From Bradyrhizobium sp. 21 (GTDB taxonomy: Bacteria; Pseudomonadota; Alphaproteobacteria; Rhizobiales; Xanthobacteraceae), in contig NZ_JADPJG010000015.1 in assembly GCF_023073335.1 (NCBI RefSeq), positions 132,020-196,019 of the forward strand: a stretch of DNA of 64,000 bases. Direction: 5' to 3'. The notes under the pieces are model-generated. The model was given only the letters and a program-made list of their open reading frames with translations. It was not told where the DNA came from and did not search any database. The first letter of the stretch is position 1; each line of letters starts with the position of its first letter. Made by a program: the position numbers and the translations under genes. This document shows, one piece after another, positions 10,274 to 19,078 of this stretch.

Positions 10274-11800
10274 ATGACATCCTTGGACCCTCCGCCGCGG
10301 TCCCGGTCGGCGATCCTCGAAGCGCATGAACTTGCGGATTTTTCGGATGACGGGGGGTTCGACGAACTCACGGCGTTCACTGCCGCTCTCTGTGAAACGC
10401 CGATCTGCCTGGTGAGCATCGTGGGCGACGCGACGCAGCGCTTCCTGGGGAAGCAGGGCCTCGACGTCAGCGAAACTCCCCGTGAAACGTCATTCTGCGC
10501 GCATGCCATGCTGGGGTCCGATCTCATGGTCGTTTCGGATGCGACCAGGGATGCGCGGTTCGCCGACAATCCTCTGGTGACGGGAGAGCCGTTCATCAGG
10601 TTTTACGCAGGGGCCCCACTCGTAACCGATGAGGGATTTCCCCTCGGCTCGCTCTGCGTCATCGATCGTATTCCAAGGGAGGGCCTGACGCCGCTGCAGC
10701 AGCAGGGTCTCCGCGTCATGGCCTCGCAGGTGATGGCCGCCCTGGGATCTCGCAAGTCGACGAAGCTTCAGCAAACAAATGAGGCAGTTGCAAAGCAGGC
10801 GCTGTCGGAGACCGAGCAGAAGTTTCGCATCCTCGCCGACACGATGCCCCAGATGGTGTGGTCGACGCTGCCCGACGGGCACCACGATTACTACAATGCG
10901 AGGTGGTACGAATTCACGGGCGTTCCCGAGGGCTCCACCGACGGTGAGGGCTGGAACGGCATGTTCCACCCGGACGATCAGGACAGGGCCTGGGAGCGGT
11001 GGCGGCATTCACTGAGAACGGGCGAGCCTTACGAGGTCGAATACCGTTTGCGAGACGCCGAGGGTAAATATCGGTGGACCCTCGGGCGGGCGCTGCCGAT
11101 CCGCGATGCCGAGGGTCACATCACCCGCTGGTTCGGAACCTGCACCGACATCCACGACCAAAAGCTGCTGATGGAGCAGCGGGAAATGGTGAGCCAGGAG
11201 CTAAGCCATCGCATCAAGAACATCTTCTCGGTCATCAATGGGCTGATAGGCCTGTCGACACGCAGGCATCCCCAGCTCAAGGACCTCGCGAACGAGCTTC
11301 GCGCGCGCATCATGTCGCTCGGACAAGCCCACGATTTCGTGCGCCCTCACAGCGCCCGATCTCGGCCAGCCGCAACGCAGGCGACGCTCAAGGGTCTGTT
11401 GGAAAAGCTCCTGTCGGCCTATCAATCGGAGACACGACGCGTGCGCATCTCGGGTGAGGATTTTCGCATTGACGACCGCTCTGCGACGCCGCTGGCCCTG
11501 ATTTTTCACGAGCTGGCGACCAACGCCGCAAAGTACGGCGCGCTCTCGACCCACGAAGGATGCGTCGCCATCGCGATCGGCGAATCGCCCCATGACATCA
11601 TCATCGAATGGGGCGAGAGCGGCGGTCCGAAGATAGAGCGTGTCCCGAACGTGGAAGGATTTGGTTCGAAGCTGATCGATCTCAGTATTTCAAATCAACT
11701 GGGTGGAAGGATTTCCAACTCCTGGAATCCGGGTGGCCTGCAGGTTGTGGTCACTATCCCAAAGAATTCGATGAGCCGCCCGCCGCCTGAAACAGCGTGA
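10274..11800 (+). CDS. Sensor histidine kinase, GAF-PAS-HWE type
   Basis: A 508-residue soluble kinase. A GAF domain (about 25-160; FCAHAMLGSDLMVVSDATRD, FYAGAPL, GSLCVID) precedes a PAS/PAC domain (about 180-295; WSTLPDGHHDYYN, WFGTCTDIHDQK) and an HWE-family kinase core. The phosphoacceptor is His312 in ELSHRIKNIFSV, the N-box is FHELATNAAKYGALS, and IIEWGESGGP gives the Trp-x-Glu of the HWE class. There is no membrane segment, so the stimulus is probably a small ligand or redox/light state in the cytoplasm. Its 3' end overlaps by 47 bases the convergent receiver gene, its likely partner. The ligand cannot be told from sequence. Confidence 0.88.
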   Translation: MTSLDPPPRSRSAILEAHELADFSDDGGFDELTAFTAALCETPICLVSIVGDATQRFLGKQGLDVSETPRETSFCAHAMLGSDLMVVSDATRDARFADNPLVTGEPFIRFYAGAPLVTDEGFPLGSLCVIDRIPREGLTPLQQQGLRVMASQVMAALGSRKSTKLQQTNEAVAKQALSETEQKFRILADTMPQMVWSTLPDGHHDYYNARWYEFTGVPEGSTDGEGWNGMFHPDDQDRAWERWRHSLRTGEPYEVEYRLRDAEGKYRWTLGRALPIRDAEGHITRWFGTCTDIHDQKLLMEQREMVSQELSHRIKNIFSVINGLIGLSTRRHPQLKDLANELRARIMSLGQAHDFVRPHSARSRPAATQATLKGLLEKLLSAYQSETRRVRISGEDFRIDDRSATPLALIFHELATNAAKYGALSTHEGCVAIAIGESPHDIIIEWGESGGPKIERVPNVEGFGSKLIDLSISNQLGGRISNSWNPGGLQVVVTIPKNSMSRPPPETA

Positions 11801-12173
11801 CTTCCGGACAGCTGCAACGATCCATGTTGCCCGATGCGTGATGGATGGCGGTCAGGATCGCGTCATCGCTGAACGGCTTGCGGATAAAGCCGATCGCGGT
11901 CTCTGCCTTGGGCAAGATTTGCGTGGGATTTGCCGTGACGTAGAAGATCTTGATCCCGTACTTCCGCGAGAGATCCAAGGCGATCTGCGGTCCGGTCGGG
12001 CCGTCGCGCAGATTGACATCCACCAGGGCGATTTGCGCCTTTGGCCCGGCTTCGAGGGCTTGTTCCCGATCCGCCGCGATCGCGGCGACGTGATAGCCCG
12101 CATCTTCGATAATCCGAGCGATGTCGGTCGCGACGAAGATTTCGTCTTCAACAATCAGCACTGTGGATGACAT
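11754..12173 (-). CDS. Single-domain response regulator (receiver only)
   Basis: A 139-residue CheY-like receiver. The acidic pair is E9-D10, the phosphoacceptor Asp52 (VDVN), the switch Thr80 (YVTA) and the conserved Lys99 (IRKP). No output domain is present; the C-terminal 25 residues are unconserved. Receiver-only proteins act as phosphate shuttles or sinks for HWE kinases. The gene converges on the HWE kinase gene and overlaps its end, so read-through from either side would make antisense RNA to the other. Confidence 0.9.
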   Translation of the reverse strand: MSSTVLIVEDEIFVATDIARIIEDAGYHVAAIAADREQALEAGPKAQIALVDVNLRDGPTGPQIALDLSRKYGIKIFYVTANPTQILPKAETAIGFIRKPFSDDAILTAIHHASGNMDRCSCPEVTLFQAAGGSSNSLG

Positions 12174-12319
12174 TCGCGACCCGGCCGTTGCTCAAATCGG
12201 ACTCGAACAGGGCTCGATGGAACGAGCGGAAATTAACCCGCCGTTCCAGATTTTGTTCCGGCAATGAAAATTGCGTAGCGGCGCTGCCGACGACCGCGGT
12301 TGGATGAGCCGGCAGTCGC

Positions 12320-12778
12320 TCAATTCGAACTGTCGATCAAGCTCTCCAGCAGCCGCTTCAACTCGCTCGTCGACTTGTCGCCGTAGCTCTCCAGGATGTG
12401 CTCCTCCTGGTCCACCGCGAGCGAGTTGAGCTTCTTGCTCAGCACCTTGCCGCGGTCGGAGATGAACATCAAAACCTTGCGGCGGTCGTTCGGATCCTGC
12501 ACGCGATAGACCAGCGTGTCCGAGACCATGCGGTCGATCATCTTGGTCAGCGTCGGATGGTTGAGCAGCACGGCATCCGCGAGCTCGCCCATCGAATGGC
12601 CGCTACCATCGGAGAGAACCTTGAGGATGCGCCATTGCTCGACGGGCACGCCCTCCTTGCTCAACCGCAGTTCCAGCTGCCGGTTGATCTCCCGGTTGGC
12701 TTGCGCGAGCAAATAAGCGAGGTGTTCGGTGATCGGGGTGTTCGGTTTTGCCACGGCTAAGACTTCGTCTTGACCCAA
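12320..12778 (-). CDS. MarR-family transcriptional regulator
   Basis: A 152-residue winged-helix regulator. The MarR core is clear: VEQWRILKVLSDGSGHSMGELADAV, the recognition helix HPTLTKMIDRMV, and the wing DPNDRRKVLMFIS. It is divergent from the AmiC-like gene that opens the amidase/ABC operon; two palindromes lie in the intergenic gap. In Rhodococcus rhodochrous J1, an AmiC-like (NhhC) and a MarR-like (NhhD) protein together give amide-dependent expression of nitrile hydratase genes. The same pairing here suggests the same job, which is inference. Confidence 0.9.
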   Translation of the reverse strand: MGQDEVLAVAKPNTPITEHLAYLLAQANREINRQLELRLSKEGVPVEQWRILKVLSDGSGHSMGELADAVLLNHPTLTKMIDRMVSDTLVYRVQDPNDRRKVLMFISDRGKVLSKKLNSLAVDQEEHILESYGDKSTSELKRLLESLIDSSN

Positions 12779-12804
12779 ATGAGTGAATGTCTTGCAATCA
12801 ATGC

Positions 12805-12839
12805 TGCATCTATATGCACTTCAATTCTTGAATATTCAA
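12805..12839. promoter_or_regulatory. Two palindromes in the MarR / AmiC-like divergent promoter
   Basis: TGCAT-CTAT-ATGCA (12805-12818) and the perfect 12-base palindrome TTGAATATTCAA (12828-12839) sit in an AT-rich gap, 27 and 50 bases from the marR start. Both have the size expected of MarR operators. A third AT-rich dyad, GGAAA-ATA-TTTCC (14172-14184), precedes the amidase gene. Confidence 0.5.
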
Positions 12840-12975
12840 TATTTTCAAAATAGGATGATTGCCTAACAAAAGGGCGGAAGCCGCGGCCGCCTGCTCAATG
12901 TGCTTTCAGGTCTGGTGCCAGACAGGAGTTGGCGTGCGCGCGACGGTAAACTTCCCGGCTCACGACGGTCCGGCG

Positions 12976-14121
12976 ATGCCGCCGTCTTTGCTGTTCAGGA
13001 ATCTGTCGTCGGCGGCAGCGGATTTCGGCCTGTCGCCGGCGGACGCGCATTTCATGAAGCGCCGCGGCGCACACAACAAGCTCCGCATCGGGGGCTTCAT
13101 TTGCTGCACCGGCTCGCCCGGTGTTTGGGGGCCGTGCGCGACAAGCAGTGCGCAGCTCGCCGTCGCCGAGATCAACAAGCGCGGCGGCATTCTCGGACGC
13201 GAAATCGAGCTTTCGATCTATGACGCCGGCGGTCCGCTCGACGAGATTTTGAGCCGTGCCGAGCAGGCGATCGCTTCCGATGAGATAGACCTCATCGTGG
13301 GACTGCATACCAGCGCGGTGCGCATGGCGCTGCGCAAGGTCACCACCCGCCACCGCATCCCCTATATCTACACACCCGTCTACGAGGGCGGCGAGCAGAC
13401 GCCGGGCGTCATGGCGATCGGCGAGACGCCGCGCTGGCAGAGCCGCCCGTCGATCCACTGGCTTGCCGACGTCAAGAAGGCGGCGCGCTGGTACCTGATC
13501 GGCAGCGACTATGTCTGGCCCTGGCAATCGCACCGCGCGGTGAAGCGCTACATCAAGGAGGCCGGCGGCCACGTCGTCGGCGAAGAGTTCGTTCCCCTCG
13601 GCGAAGATAACCACGAGCCCCATCTGGAGCGCATCCGCGCAGCGCGGCCGGACGCCGTTCTCATCTCGTTGATCGGCACCGACAGCATCACGTTCAATCG
13701 CGCGTTCGGCGAATGCGGTCTTGGTGCCACGACGCTGCGGCTCGCCGGGGCGATGGACGAGACCGTGCTGCTCGGCATCGGCGCCGACAACAGCGAAAAT
13801 CTGTTCTGCGCCTCCGGCTATTTCCCCGGCATCGGATCGCGGGCCAACGACGACTTCCAGAGCCGCTATCGCGCGATGTTCGGACCGAACGGCCCCCCGA
13901 TCGGCTCGCTCGGTCAATCCAGCTATGAGGGACTGCGCTTCCTCGAAGCCGTGGCGAACAAGGCGGGCACGTTGGCGATGGGGCCTATGCTCGCGGCTGG
14001 CCGCAACATCGTCTATGGCGGCGCGCGTGGCCCCGTCACCGTCAGGAACGGTCACACCCGGATGCAAATGTATCTCGCCGGGGCAGATGGTCTCGATTTC
14101 AAGCTGATTAAACCGGTCTGA
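12976..14121 (+). CDS. AmiC-like amide-sensing regulator (periplasmic-binding-protein fold, no signal peptide)
   Basis: A protein of about 381 residues with a type I periplasmic-binding fold of the UrtA/AmiC group (ICCTGSPGVWGPCATSSAQLAVAEIN, YLIGSDYVWPWQSHRAVKRY, then a family-specific C-terminus). Its N-terminus (MPPSLLFRNLSSAAADFG) is not a secretion signal, so it should stay in the cytoplasm as AmiC does in Pseudomonas aeruginosa. There AmiC binds amides and controls the antiterminator AmiR; no AmiR-like gene is present here, and a MarR gene takes its place. The start is uncertain: the frame is open from a TTG at 12859 and an ATG at 12898, and none of the candidates has a strong Shine-Dalgarno. 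It leads the amidase-transporter operon. Confidence 0.78.
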   Translation: MPPSLLFRNLSSAAADFGLSPADAHFMKRRGAHNKLRIGGFICCTGSPGVWGPCATSSAQLAVAEINKRGGILGREIELSIYDAGGPLDEILSRAEQAIASDEIDLIVGLHTSAVRMALRKVTTRHRIPYIYTPVYEGGEQTPGVMAIGETPRWQSRPSIHWLADVKKAARWYLIGSDYVWPWQSHRAVKRYIKEAGGHVVGEEFVPLGEDNHEPHLERIRAARPDAVLISLIGTDSITFNRAFGECGLGATTLRLAGAMDETVLLGIGADNSENLFCASGYFPGIGSRANDDFQSRYRAMFGPNGPPIGSLGQSSYEGLRFLEAVANKAGTLAMGPMLAAGRNIVYGGARGPVTVRNGHTRMQMYLAGADGLDFKLIKPV

Positions 14122-14171
14122 TACCGGCGCGGCGATCCGCACACGCTCGAATCCAAAATAATACTTGAAAA

Positions 14172-14184
14172 GGAAAATATTTCC
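14172..14184. promoter_or_regulatory. AT-rich dyad upstream of amidase
   Basis: GGAAA and TTTCC flank ATA. It lies in the 159-base gap between the AmiC-like gene and the amidase and could be a second operator or part of a promoter. Confidence 0.3.
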
Positions 14185-14215
14185 GTCTGTAATATCGACG
14201 TGAAGCCGACTGGCC

Positions 14216-14232
14216 CGCGCCCTGCAGGCGCG
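14216..14232. promoter_or_regulatory. Small GC hairpin in amidase leader
   Basis: CGCGCC (14216-14221) pairs with GGCGCG (14227-14232) around CTGCA, about 37 bases before the amidase Shine-Dalgarno. It may be an mRNA structure; it is not followed by a U-run. Confidence 0.3.
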
Positions 14233-14280
14233 TCCATGAGGCTCCGATGCCAGGGACCAAGAAGCCTCAAGGAGAGCGCC

Positions 14281-15795
14281 GTGACAGTTGCCCTTCCCAC
14301 GCCAGCCCAACTTCGCAGCGTCGCCGAGCAATGCGGCCTCGCGCTGACCGATGAAGACGTGGCCTCGTTCCGCGGCCTGATGCAAGGCTCGATCGAGGCC
14401 TACAATCTGGTCGGTGCGATGCCGGATGAAGTGCCCGAGGTCAAATATCCGCGCACGCCGGGCTACCGGCCGTCGGCGGAAGAGAACCCGCGCAATGCCT
14501 GGTATCGCAAGTCGACCGTGAAGGGCGCTGGCTCCGGCAAGCTCAAGGGCAAGACCGTCGCGCTGAAGGACAACATCATGCTCGCCGGCGTTCCCATGAT
14601 GAACGGCTCGGCGACGCTGGAGGGCTATGTGCCCGATTTCGACGCCACCATCGTCACACGCATGCTCGATGCCGGTGCCGAGATCGCCGGAAAAGTGCAT
14701 TGCGAATCCTTCTGCATGTCCGGCGGCAGCCACACCAATGCGGTCGGTGCCGTGCACAATCCGCACAAGATGGGTTATTCGGCCGGCGGCTCGTCCTCGG
14801 GCTCAGGCGTCGTCGTCGCGCTTGGCGAGGTCGACATGGCGATCGGCGGCGACCAGGGCGGCTCGATCCGGATGCCATCCTCGTTCTGCGGCACCTACGG
14901 CATGAAGCCCACCTGGGGCCTCGTGCCCTACACCGGCATCATGCCCATCGAGATTTTTGTCGATCACACCGGTCCGATGACGGCGACGGTCGCCGACAAC
15001 GCGCTGTTGCTCGAAGTGCTCGCCGGCGACGACGGCTACGATCCCCGCATCAAAGCACCGAAGGTCGAGGACTACACCAAGGCGCTCGGCCAGGGTGTGA
15101 AGGGCATGAAGATCGGCATCCTCAAGGAAGGCTTCGAGCAGGCGAACGCCGAGAGCGCCGTCAACGAAAGCGTGCGCGAGGCCGCCAAGCGTTTCAAGGA
15201 TCTGGGTGCAACGGTCGAGACCGTCTCGATCCCGATGCACCTCATGGGCCCGGCGATCTGGACGCCGATCGGCACCGAGGGCATGACCCAGACCATGATG
15301 TATGGCGACGGCTATGGCCTCAGCCGGTCCGACCTGTACTCGACCTCGCTGATGGATTTCCACCGCGGCTGGCGGCGCCAGGCGGACTCGTTGTCCGAGA
15401 CCACAAAGCTGTTCCTGCTGCTCGGCACCTACATCAACAACAATTTCGGTCCCCGCTACTACGGCAAGGCGCTCAACGTCTCCCGGCGCCTGACCGCGGC
15501 CTATGACAAGGCGTTCGGGGAATACGATTTGCTGCTGCTGCCGACCACGCCGATGAAGGCGACGAAGCTGCCGGAGCCCAATGCCAGCCGGGAGGACTAT
15601 GTCGCCCGTGCGCTGGAGATGATCTCCAACACCGCGCCGTTCGACATTACCCATCATCCCGCGATGTCGCTGCCCTGCGGCATGGTCGACGGCCTGCCGG
15701 TCGGCTTGATGCTGGTCGGCCGCATGTTCGAGGAATCCACCATCTACCGCGCCGCTCACGCCTTCGAGCAGGTCGGCGACTGGAAGAAGATGTGA
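14281..15795 (+). CDS. Amidase, amidase-signature (AS) family
   Basis: A 504-residue amidase that should hydrolyse carboxamides to the acid and ammonia. The Ser-cisSer-Lys triad is intact: Lys96 (ALKDNI), cis-Ser171 in the Gly/Ser loop (AGGSSSGSG) and nucleophile Ser195 (DQGGSIRMPS). The 75- and 24-residue spacings equal those of FAAH. Its size and extra N-terminal helices resemble amidases that work beside nitrile hydratases. I chose the GTG at 14281 because AAGGAG lies six bases before it and the conserved helix starts there; the open frame extends 27 codons upstream without a ribosome site. No nitrile hydratase genes are seen in the window, so the substrate is presumably an imported amide. 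Confidence 0.93.
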   Translation: MTVALPTPAQLRSVAEQCGLALTDEDVASFRGLMQGSIEAYNLVGAMPDEVPEVKYPRTPGYRPSAEENPRNAWYRKSTVKGAGSGKLKGKTVALKDNIMLAGVPMMNGSATLEGYVPDFDATIVTRMLDAGAEIAGKVHCESFCMSGGSHTNAVGAVHNPHKMGYSAGGSSSGSGVVVALGEVDMAIGGDQGGSIRMPSSFCGTYGMKPTWGLVPYTGIMPIEIFVDHTGPMTATVADNALLLEVLAGDDGYDPRIKAPKVEDYTKALGQGVKGMKIGILKEGFEQANAESAVNESVREAAKRFKDLGATVETVSIPMHLMGPAIWTPIGTEGMTQTMMYGDGYGLSRSDLYSTSLMDFHRGWRRQADSLSETTKLFLLLGTYINNNFGPRYYGKALNVSRRLTAAYDKAFGEYDLLLLPTTPMKATKLPEPNASREDYVARALEMISNTAPFDITHHPAMSLPCGMVDGLPVGLMLVGRMFEESTIYRAAHAFEQVGDWKKM

Positions 15796-15823
15796 GCGAG
15801 GTTTTGATGAAGACGGACGGAAC

Positions 15824-15883
15824 AAAGCGTTTTCGAGCGAAGTGGATCCCGGTTCGCGTCAAGAAAACGCGTCAAAACAAGAA
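15824..15883 (+). repeat. Dispersed 60-base hairpin repeat, copy 1
   Basis: This copy matches 27601-27660 at 57 of 60 positions in the same orientation. GCGTTTTC (15827-15834) pairs with GAAAACGC (15863-15870), and GCGAA with TTCGC inside, so the element folds as a nested stem. It fills the gap between amidase and permease within one operon. Confidence 0.85.
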
Positions 15884-15891
15884 TCCCACGC

Positions 15892-16749
15892 ATGGCTAAC
15901 GCGTTCGTCGCGGCGTTCGAGATCCTGAGCTTTGGCGCGATCATCGTCCTGATCGTGCTGGGACTCGGGATCATCGCCAGCATGATGGGCATCTTCAACT
16001 TCGCGCAAGGCGAGTTCGTCCTGCTCGGGGCCTACATCACCTATCTCGCCCACGCCAAGGGCCTGCCGATCTGGACCGGCATGGTGGCGGCGCCCTTCGT
16101 GGTCGGTGCGCTCGGCTTCGTGCTGGAGGCGCTGATCATCCGCCGTTTCTACGCAGCACCGATCGTGGCCATGCTCGGCACCTATGCGCTCGGCCTCATC
16201 ATCCGCGAATCCGTGCGTGGCTTGATCGGCGGCTTCTATCTCACCGTGCCCGAACCGATCGGCGGCTCGATCGACATCGGCGCCATGCACATCTCGGCCT
16301 GGCGCTTCACCATCATCGTCATCACCCTGCTGGTGATGGTGGGCTGCTATCTCCTGCTGTCGCGCACGAGCTTCGGCCTGCGCATGCGCGCCACGCTGGA
16401 AAACCCGTCGCTGGCGCGCGCGTCCGGCATTTCCACGCCCTTGATGTACGGCGCCACCTTTGCATTTGGCTCCGCGCTCGCTGGCCTTGCCGGCGCACTG
16501 ATCGTGCCGGTGTTCAGCCTGTACGCCGATCTCGGCCTGCGCTTCCTGATCCAGGGTTTTGTCGCGGTCATGGTCGGCGGTGTCGGCTCCTTCATCGGCC
16601 CGGTCGCGGGTGCCGGCGTCATCGGCACGCTGAGTGCTGCACTGCCCTGGGTGATGGCGCCCGTCGTCGCCGACGTCCTCGTCTTCGTTCTCGCCATTGT
16701 CTTCATCAAATTTCGCCCGCAGGGCCTCATCGCTGGAAAAGGGGTTTAG
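15892..16749 (+). CDS. ABC transporter permease, LivH/UrtB type
   Basis: A 285-residue integral membrane protein with about eight hydrophobic segments and the branched-chain/urea permease motifs (GLGIIASMMGIFNFAQGEF near the N-terminus; LARASGISTPLMYGATFAFGSALAGLAG for the ATPase contact). It is one half of the channel for the substrate captured by the SBP encoded next. The ATG at 15892 follows the dispersed repeat directly. All genes from 14281 to 20487 run on one strand with tiny gaps or overlaps, so they form an operon. An amide substrate is inferred from the amidase. Confidence 0.92.
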   Translation: MANAFVAAFEILSFGAIIVLIVLGLGIIASMMGIFNFAQGEFVLLGAYITYLAHAKGLPIWTGMVAAPFVVGALGFVLEALIIRRFYAAPIVAMLGTYALGLIIRESVRGLIGGFYLTVPEPIGGSIDIGAMHISAWRFTIIVITLLVMVGCYLLLSRTSFGLRMRATLENPSLARASGISTPLMYGATFAFGSALAGLAGALIVPVFSLYADLGLRFLIQGFVAVMVGGVGSFIGPVAGAGVIGTLSAALPWVMAPVVADVLVFVLAIVFIKFRPQGLIAGKGV

Positions 16750-16753
16750 TCAC

Positions 16754-17968
16754 ATGTTCGATCGTCAGCTCTCACGCCGCCGCTTTCTATCCAATTTCGC
16801 CTTTGCGTCCGGTGCGGTCGCAACCGGCGTCGGCAGCTGGGTGATCCCGGCCGGCTGGGCCAATGCGGCCGAAGGCCCGATCAAGGTCGGTATCGCCACC
16901 GATCTCACCGGCCCGATCGCCTATGCCGGCACGGCGGACGCCAACGTTGCCAAGATGCTGATCAAGCAGATGAACGATGCCGGCGGCCTGCTCGGCCGTC
17001 CGCTCGAGCTTTACATCGAAGACACCGCCTCGAATGAATCCGTCGCCGTCGGCAACGTGCGAAAGCTTATCCAGCGCGACAAGGTTGACATGGTGCTGGG
17101 CGGCATCACCTCGTCGATGCGCAACGCGATCAAGGACCCGATCGTGGCGCGCGGCAAGACGCTCTACATCTATCCGCAGCTCTACGAAGGCAAGGAGTGC
17201 ACGCCCTACCTGTTCTGCACCGGACCGACGCCGGCGCAGCAATGCGACGAATTCATCCCCTGGCTGATCAAGAACGGCGGCAAGAAATTCGCGCTGCCGA
17301 GCGCCAATTATGTCTGGCCGCACACGCTCAATGTCTACGCCCGCAAGGTGATCGAGGCGAACGGCGGCGAGGTCGTGTTCGAGGAATACTATCCGCTCGA
17401 CCAGGTCGACTTCTCCTCGACCGTCAACCGCATCATCTCCAACAAGGTCGACGTCGTCTTCAACACCGTCATTCCGCCGGGCGTCGGCCCGTTCTTCAAG
17501 CAGCTCTATGAAGCGGGCTTCCTCAAGAACGGCGGGCGTCTGGCCTGCGTCTACTATGACGAGAACACGCTCAACATCAATCAGGCCGCCGAGATCGAGG
17601 GGCTCGCAAGCTGTCTCGATTATTTCAAGGTGCTGACCAAGGAGGATGCGTTCAACGCAAAAATCCAGGCGGCGTATGAGAAGGATTTCCCGGGCAACTT
17701 CCTGTTCGCCGCCGGCAGCGCCGCCACCGGCACCTATCGCGGCCTCAAGCTGTGGGAGGCGGCCGTCAAGGAGGCCGGCAAGGTCGATCGCGACTCGGTT
17801 GCCGCCGCGCTTGATCACGCCAAGATCGCCGAAGGTCCCGGCGGACCCGCAGAGATGGTGCCGGGCAAGCGGCACTGCAAGATGAAGATGTACACCGCGG
17901 TCGCCAAGGGCGGGAACTACGAGATCGTCGGACGCAGCGACGGTCTCGTCGATCCCAAGGAATGTTAA
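16754..17968 (+). CDS. ABC transporter substrate-binding protein with Tat signal, urea/amide type
   Basis: A 404-residue type I binding protein. The N-terminus carries a twin-arginine signal (SRRRFLSNFAFASG, then cleavage near ANAAE), so it is folded before export. The mature domain (IKVGIATDLTGPIAYAG, MNDAGGLLGRPLELYIED, YIYPQLYEG, YVWPHTLNVYARKVIEANGG) belongs to the UrtA/FmdD group. The start is the ATG five bases after the permease stop; the open frame extends upstream inside the permease gene. It is the exported partner of the importer, distinct from the non-exported AmiC-like homologue at the operon head. Confidence 0.92.
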   Translation: MFDRQLSRRRFLSNFAFASGAVATGVGSWVIPAGWANAAEGPIKVGIATDLTGPIAYAGTADANVAKMLIKQMNDAGGLLGRPLELYIEDTASNESVAVGNVRKLIQRDKVDMVLGGITSSMRNAIKDPIVARGKTLYIYPQLYEGKECTPYLFCTGPTPAQQCDEFIPWLIKNGGKKFALPSANYVWPHTLNVYARKVIEANGGEVVFEEYYPLDQVDFSSTVNRIISNKVDVVFNTVIPPGVGPFFKQLYEAGFLKNGGRLACVYYDENTLNINQAAEIEGLASCLDYFKVLTKEDAFNAKIQAAYEKDFPGNFLFAAGSAATGTYRGLKLWEAAVKEAGKVDRDSVAAALDHAKIAEGPGGPAEMVPGKRHCKMKMYTAVAKGGNYEIVGRSDGLVDPKEC

Positions 17969-17974
17969 GGCGGA

Positions 17975-19078
17975 ATGCTGAAGTCGATGGGCGCAGTGAA
18001 ACAGGCGATCCCCGCCGACATCGGCGGGGAGGCGGACGTCGTAATGACTGAGCATGGACCCACGAAGCAATCCGCTTCGGGACAACAAGTCCTGCCGATC
18101 GTGGAGGGCGTCGTGCTCGTCGCGGCGCTGCTCGCGCCGCTGCTGCTGCAGGACTATCTCACGGTGTTCGCGACGCGCGTGATCATCCTCGCGCTGTTCG
18201 CGCTGTCGTTCGATCTGGTCTGGGGCTATGCCGGCATCATGAGCTTTGGCCAGGCGCTGTTTTTCGGCTCGGCCGGCTACGGCGTCGCACTGCTCGCGCG
18301 CGACCTCGACGTCACCAACATCTTCCTGGTGCTGCCGGCGGGCACCATCATCGGCCTCACCTTCGCGTTGCTGCTCGGTGGCTTCCTGCTGCTGGGACGG
18401 CATCCCTCCAGCGTGATCTTCGTCTCGCTTGGCACGCTCACCGGCTCCTATGCCGCCGACCGACTGGCGCGCGGCTGGTACTATCTCGGTGGCCAGAACG
18501 GCATCCCCTCGATTGCGCCGATGACGCTCGGTGGTTACGAATTCTCGGAAGGGCCGTCCTTCTATTATCTCGTGCTCGGCATCCTCGTCGTCGTCTATCT
18601 GCTCTGCCGTTTCCTGGTGCGCTCGCAATTCGGCTTGGCGCTCGCGGGGCTGCGCGAGAACGAGCAGCGCATCGCCTTCTTCGGCTACAAGGCGCAGCAC
18701 CTGAAGGCGATCATCTTCGCGATCGGCGGCGCCGTCGCGGGGCTCGCCGGCAGCCTCTATGCCTTCCACGAAGGTTTCGTCTGGCCCAACATGGTCGGCG
18801 TCGTGATCTCGACGCAAGTGGTGCTCTACGTCCTGTTCGGCGGCTCCGGCACGCTGATCGGCGCCGTCATCGGCGCTGTCATCGTCGAGGGCGTCAGTTT
18901 CTGGCTGTCGGACAATTACCGCGATATCTGGCCGATCATTCTGGGATTGCTGCTCCTGCTCGTGATTCTGTTCCGGCCGCTCGGCCTGATCAGTTTTGTG
19001 CTGGGAGAGCGTGAGCGCGTCGGAAGCTTCGGTGCGAAACCCAGAGAGACCAAGGAGAAGCGCAATGCCGCTCCTTGA
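17975..19078 (+). CDS. ABC transporter permease, LivM/UrtC type
   Basis: A 367-residue second permease with a hydrophilic N-terminal extension of about 40 residues and then the typical segments (FALSFDLVWGYAGIMSFGQALFFGSAGYGVALLA, and the ATPase-contact loop GLRENEQRIAFFGYKAQHLK). The ATG at 17975 has AAGGCGGA just upstream; an internal ATG at 18044 is possible and would still keep every membrane segment. The last 14 bases overlap the following ATPase gene. Confidence 0.92.
   Translation: MLKSMGAVKQAIPADIGGEADVVMTEHGPTKQSASGQQVLPIVEGVVLVAALLAPLLLQDYLTVFATRVIILALFALSFDLVWGYAGIMSFGQALFFGSAGYGVALLARDLDVTNIFLVLPAGTIIGLTFALLLGGFLLLGRHPSSVIFVSLGTLTGSYAADRLARGWYYLGGQNGIPSIAPMTLGGYEFSEGPSFYYLVLGILVVVYLLCRFLVRSQFGLALAGLRENEQRIAFFGYKAQHLKAIIFAIGGAVAGLAGSLYAFHEGFVWPNMVGVVISTQVVLYVLFGGSGTLIGAVIGAVIVEGVSFWLSDNYRDIWPIILGLLLLLVILFRPLGLISFVLGERERVGSFGAKPRETKEKRNAAP

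Noticed and set aside
12895..14766. 623-residue antisense frame over the AmiC-like and amidase genes
   Set aside because: It spans two genes with clear motifs on the other strand and shows only composition-driven residues.
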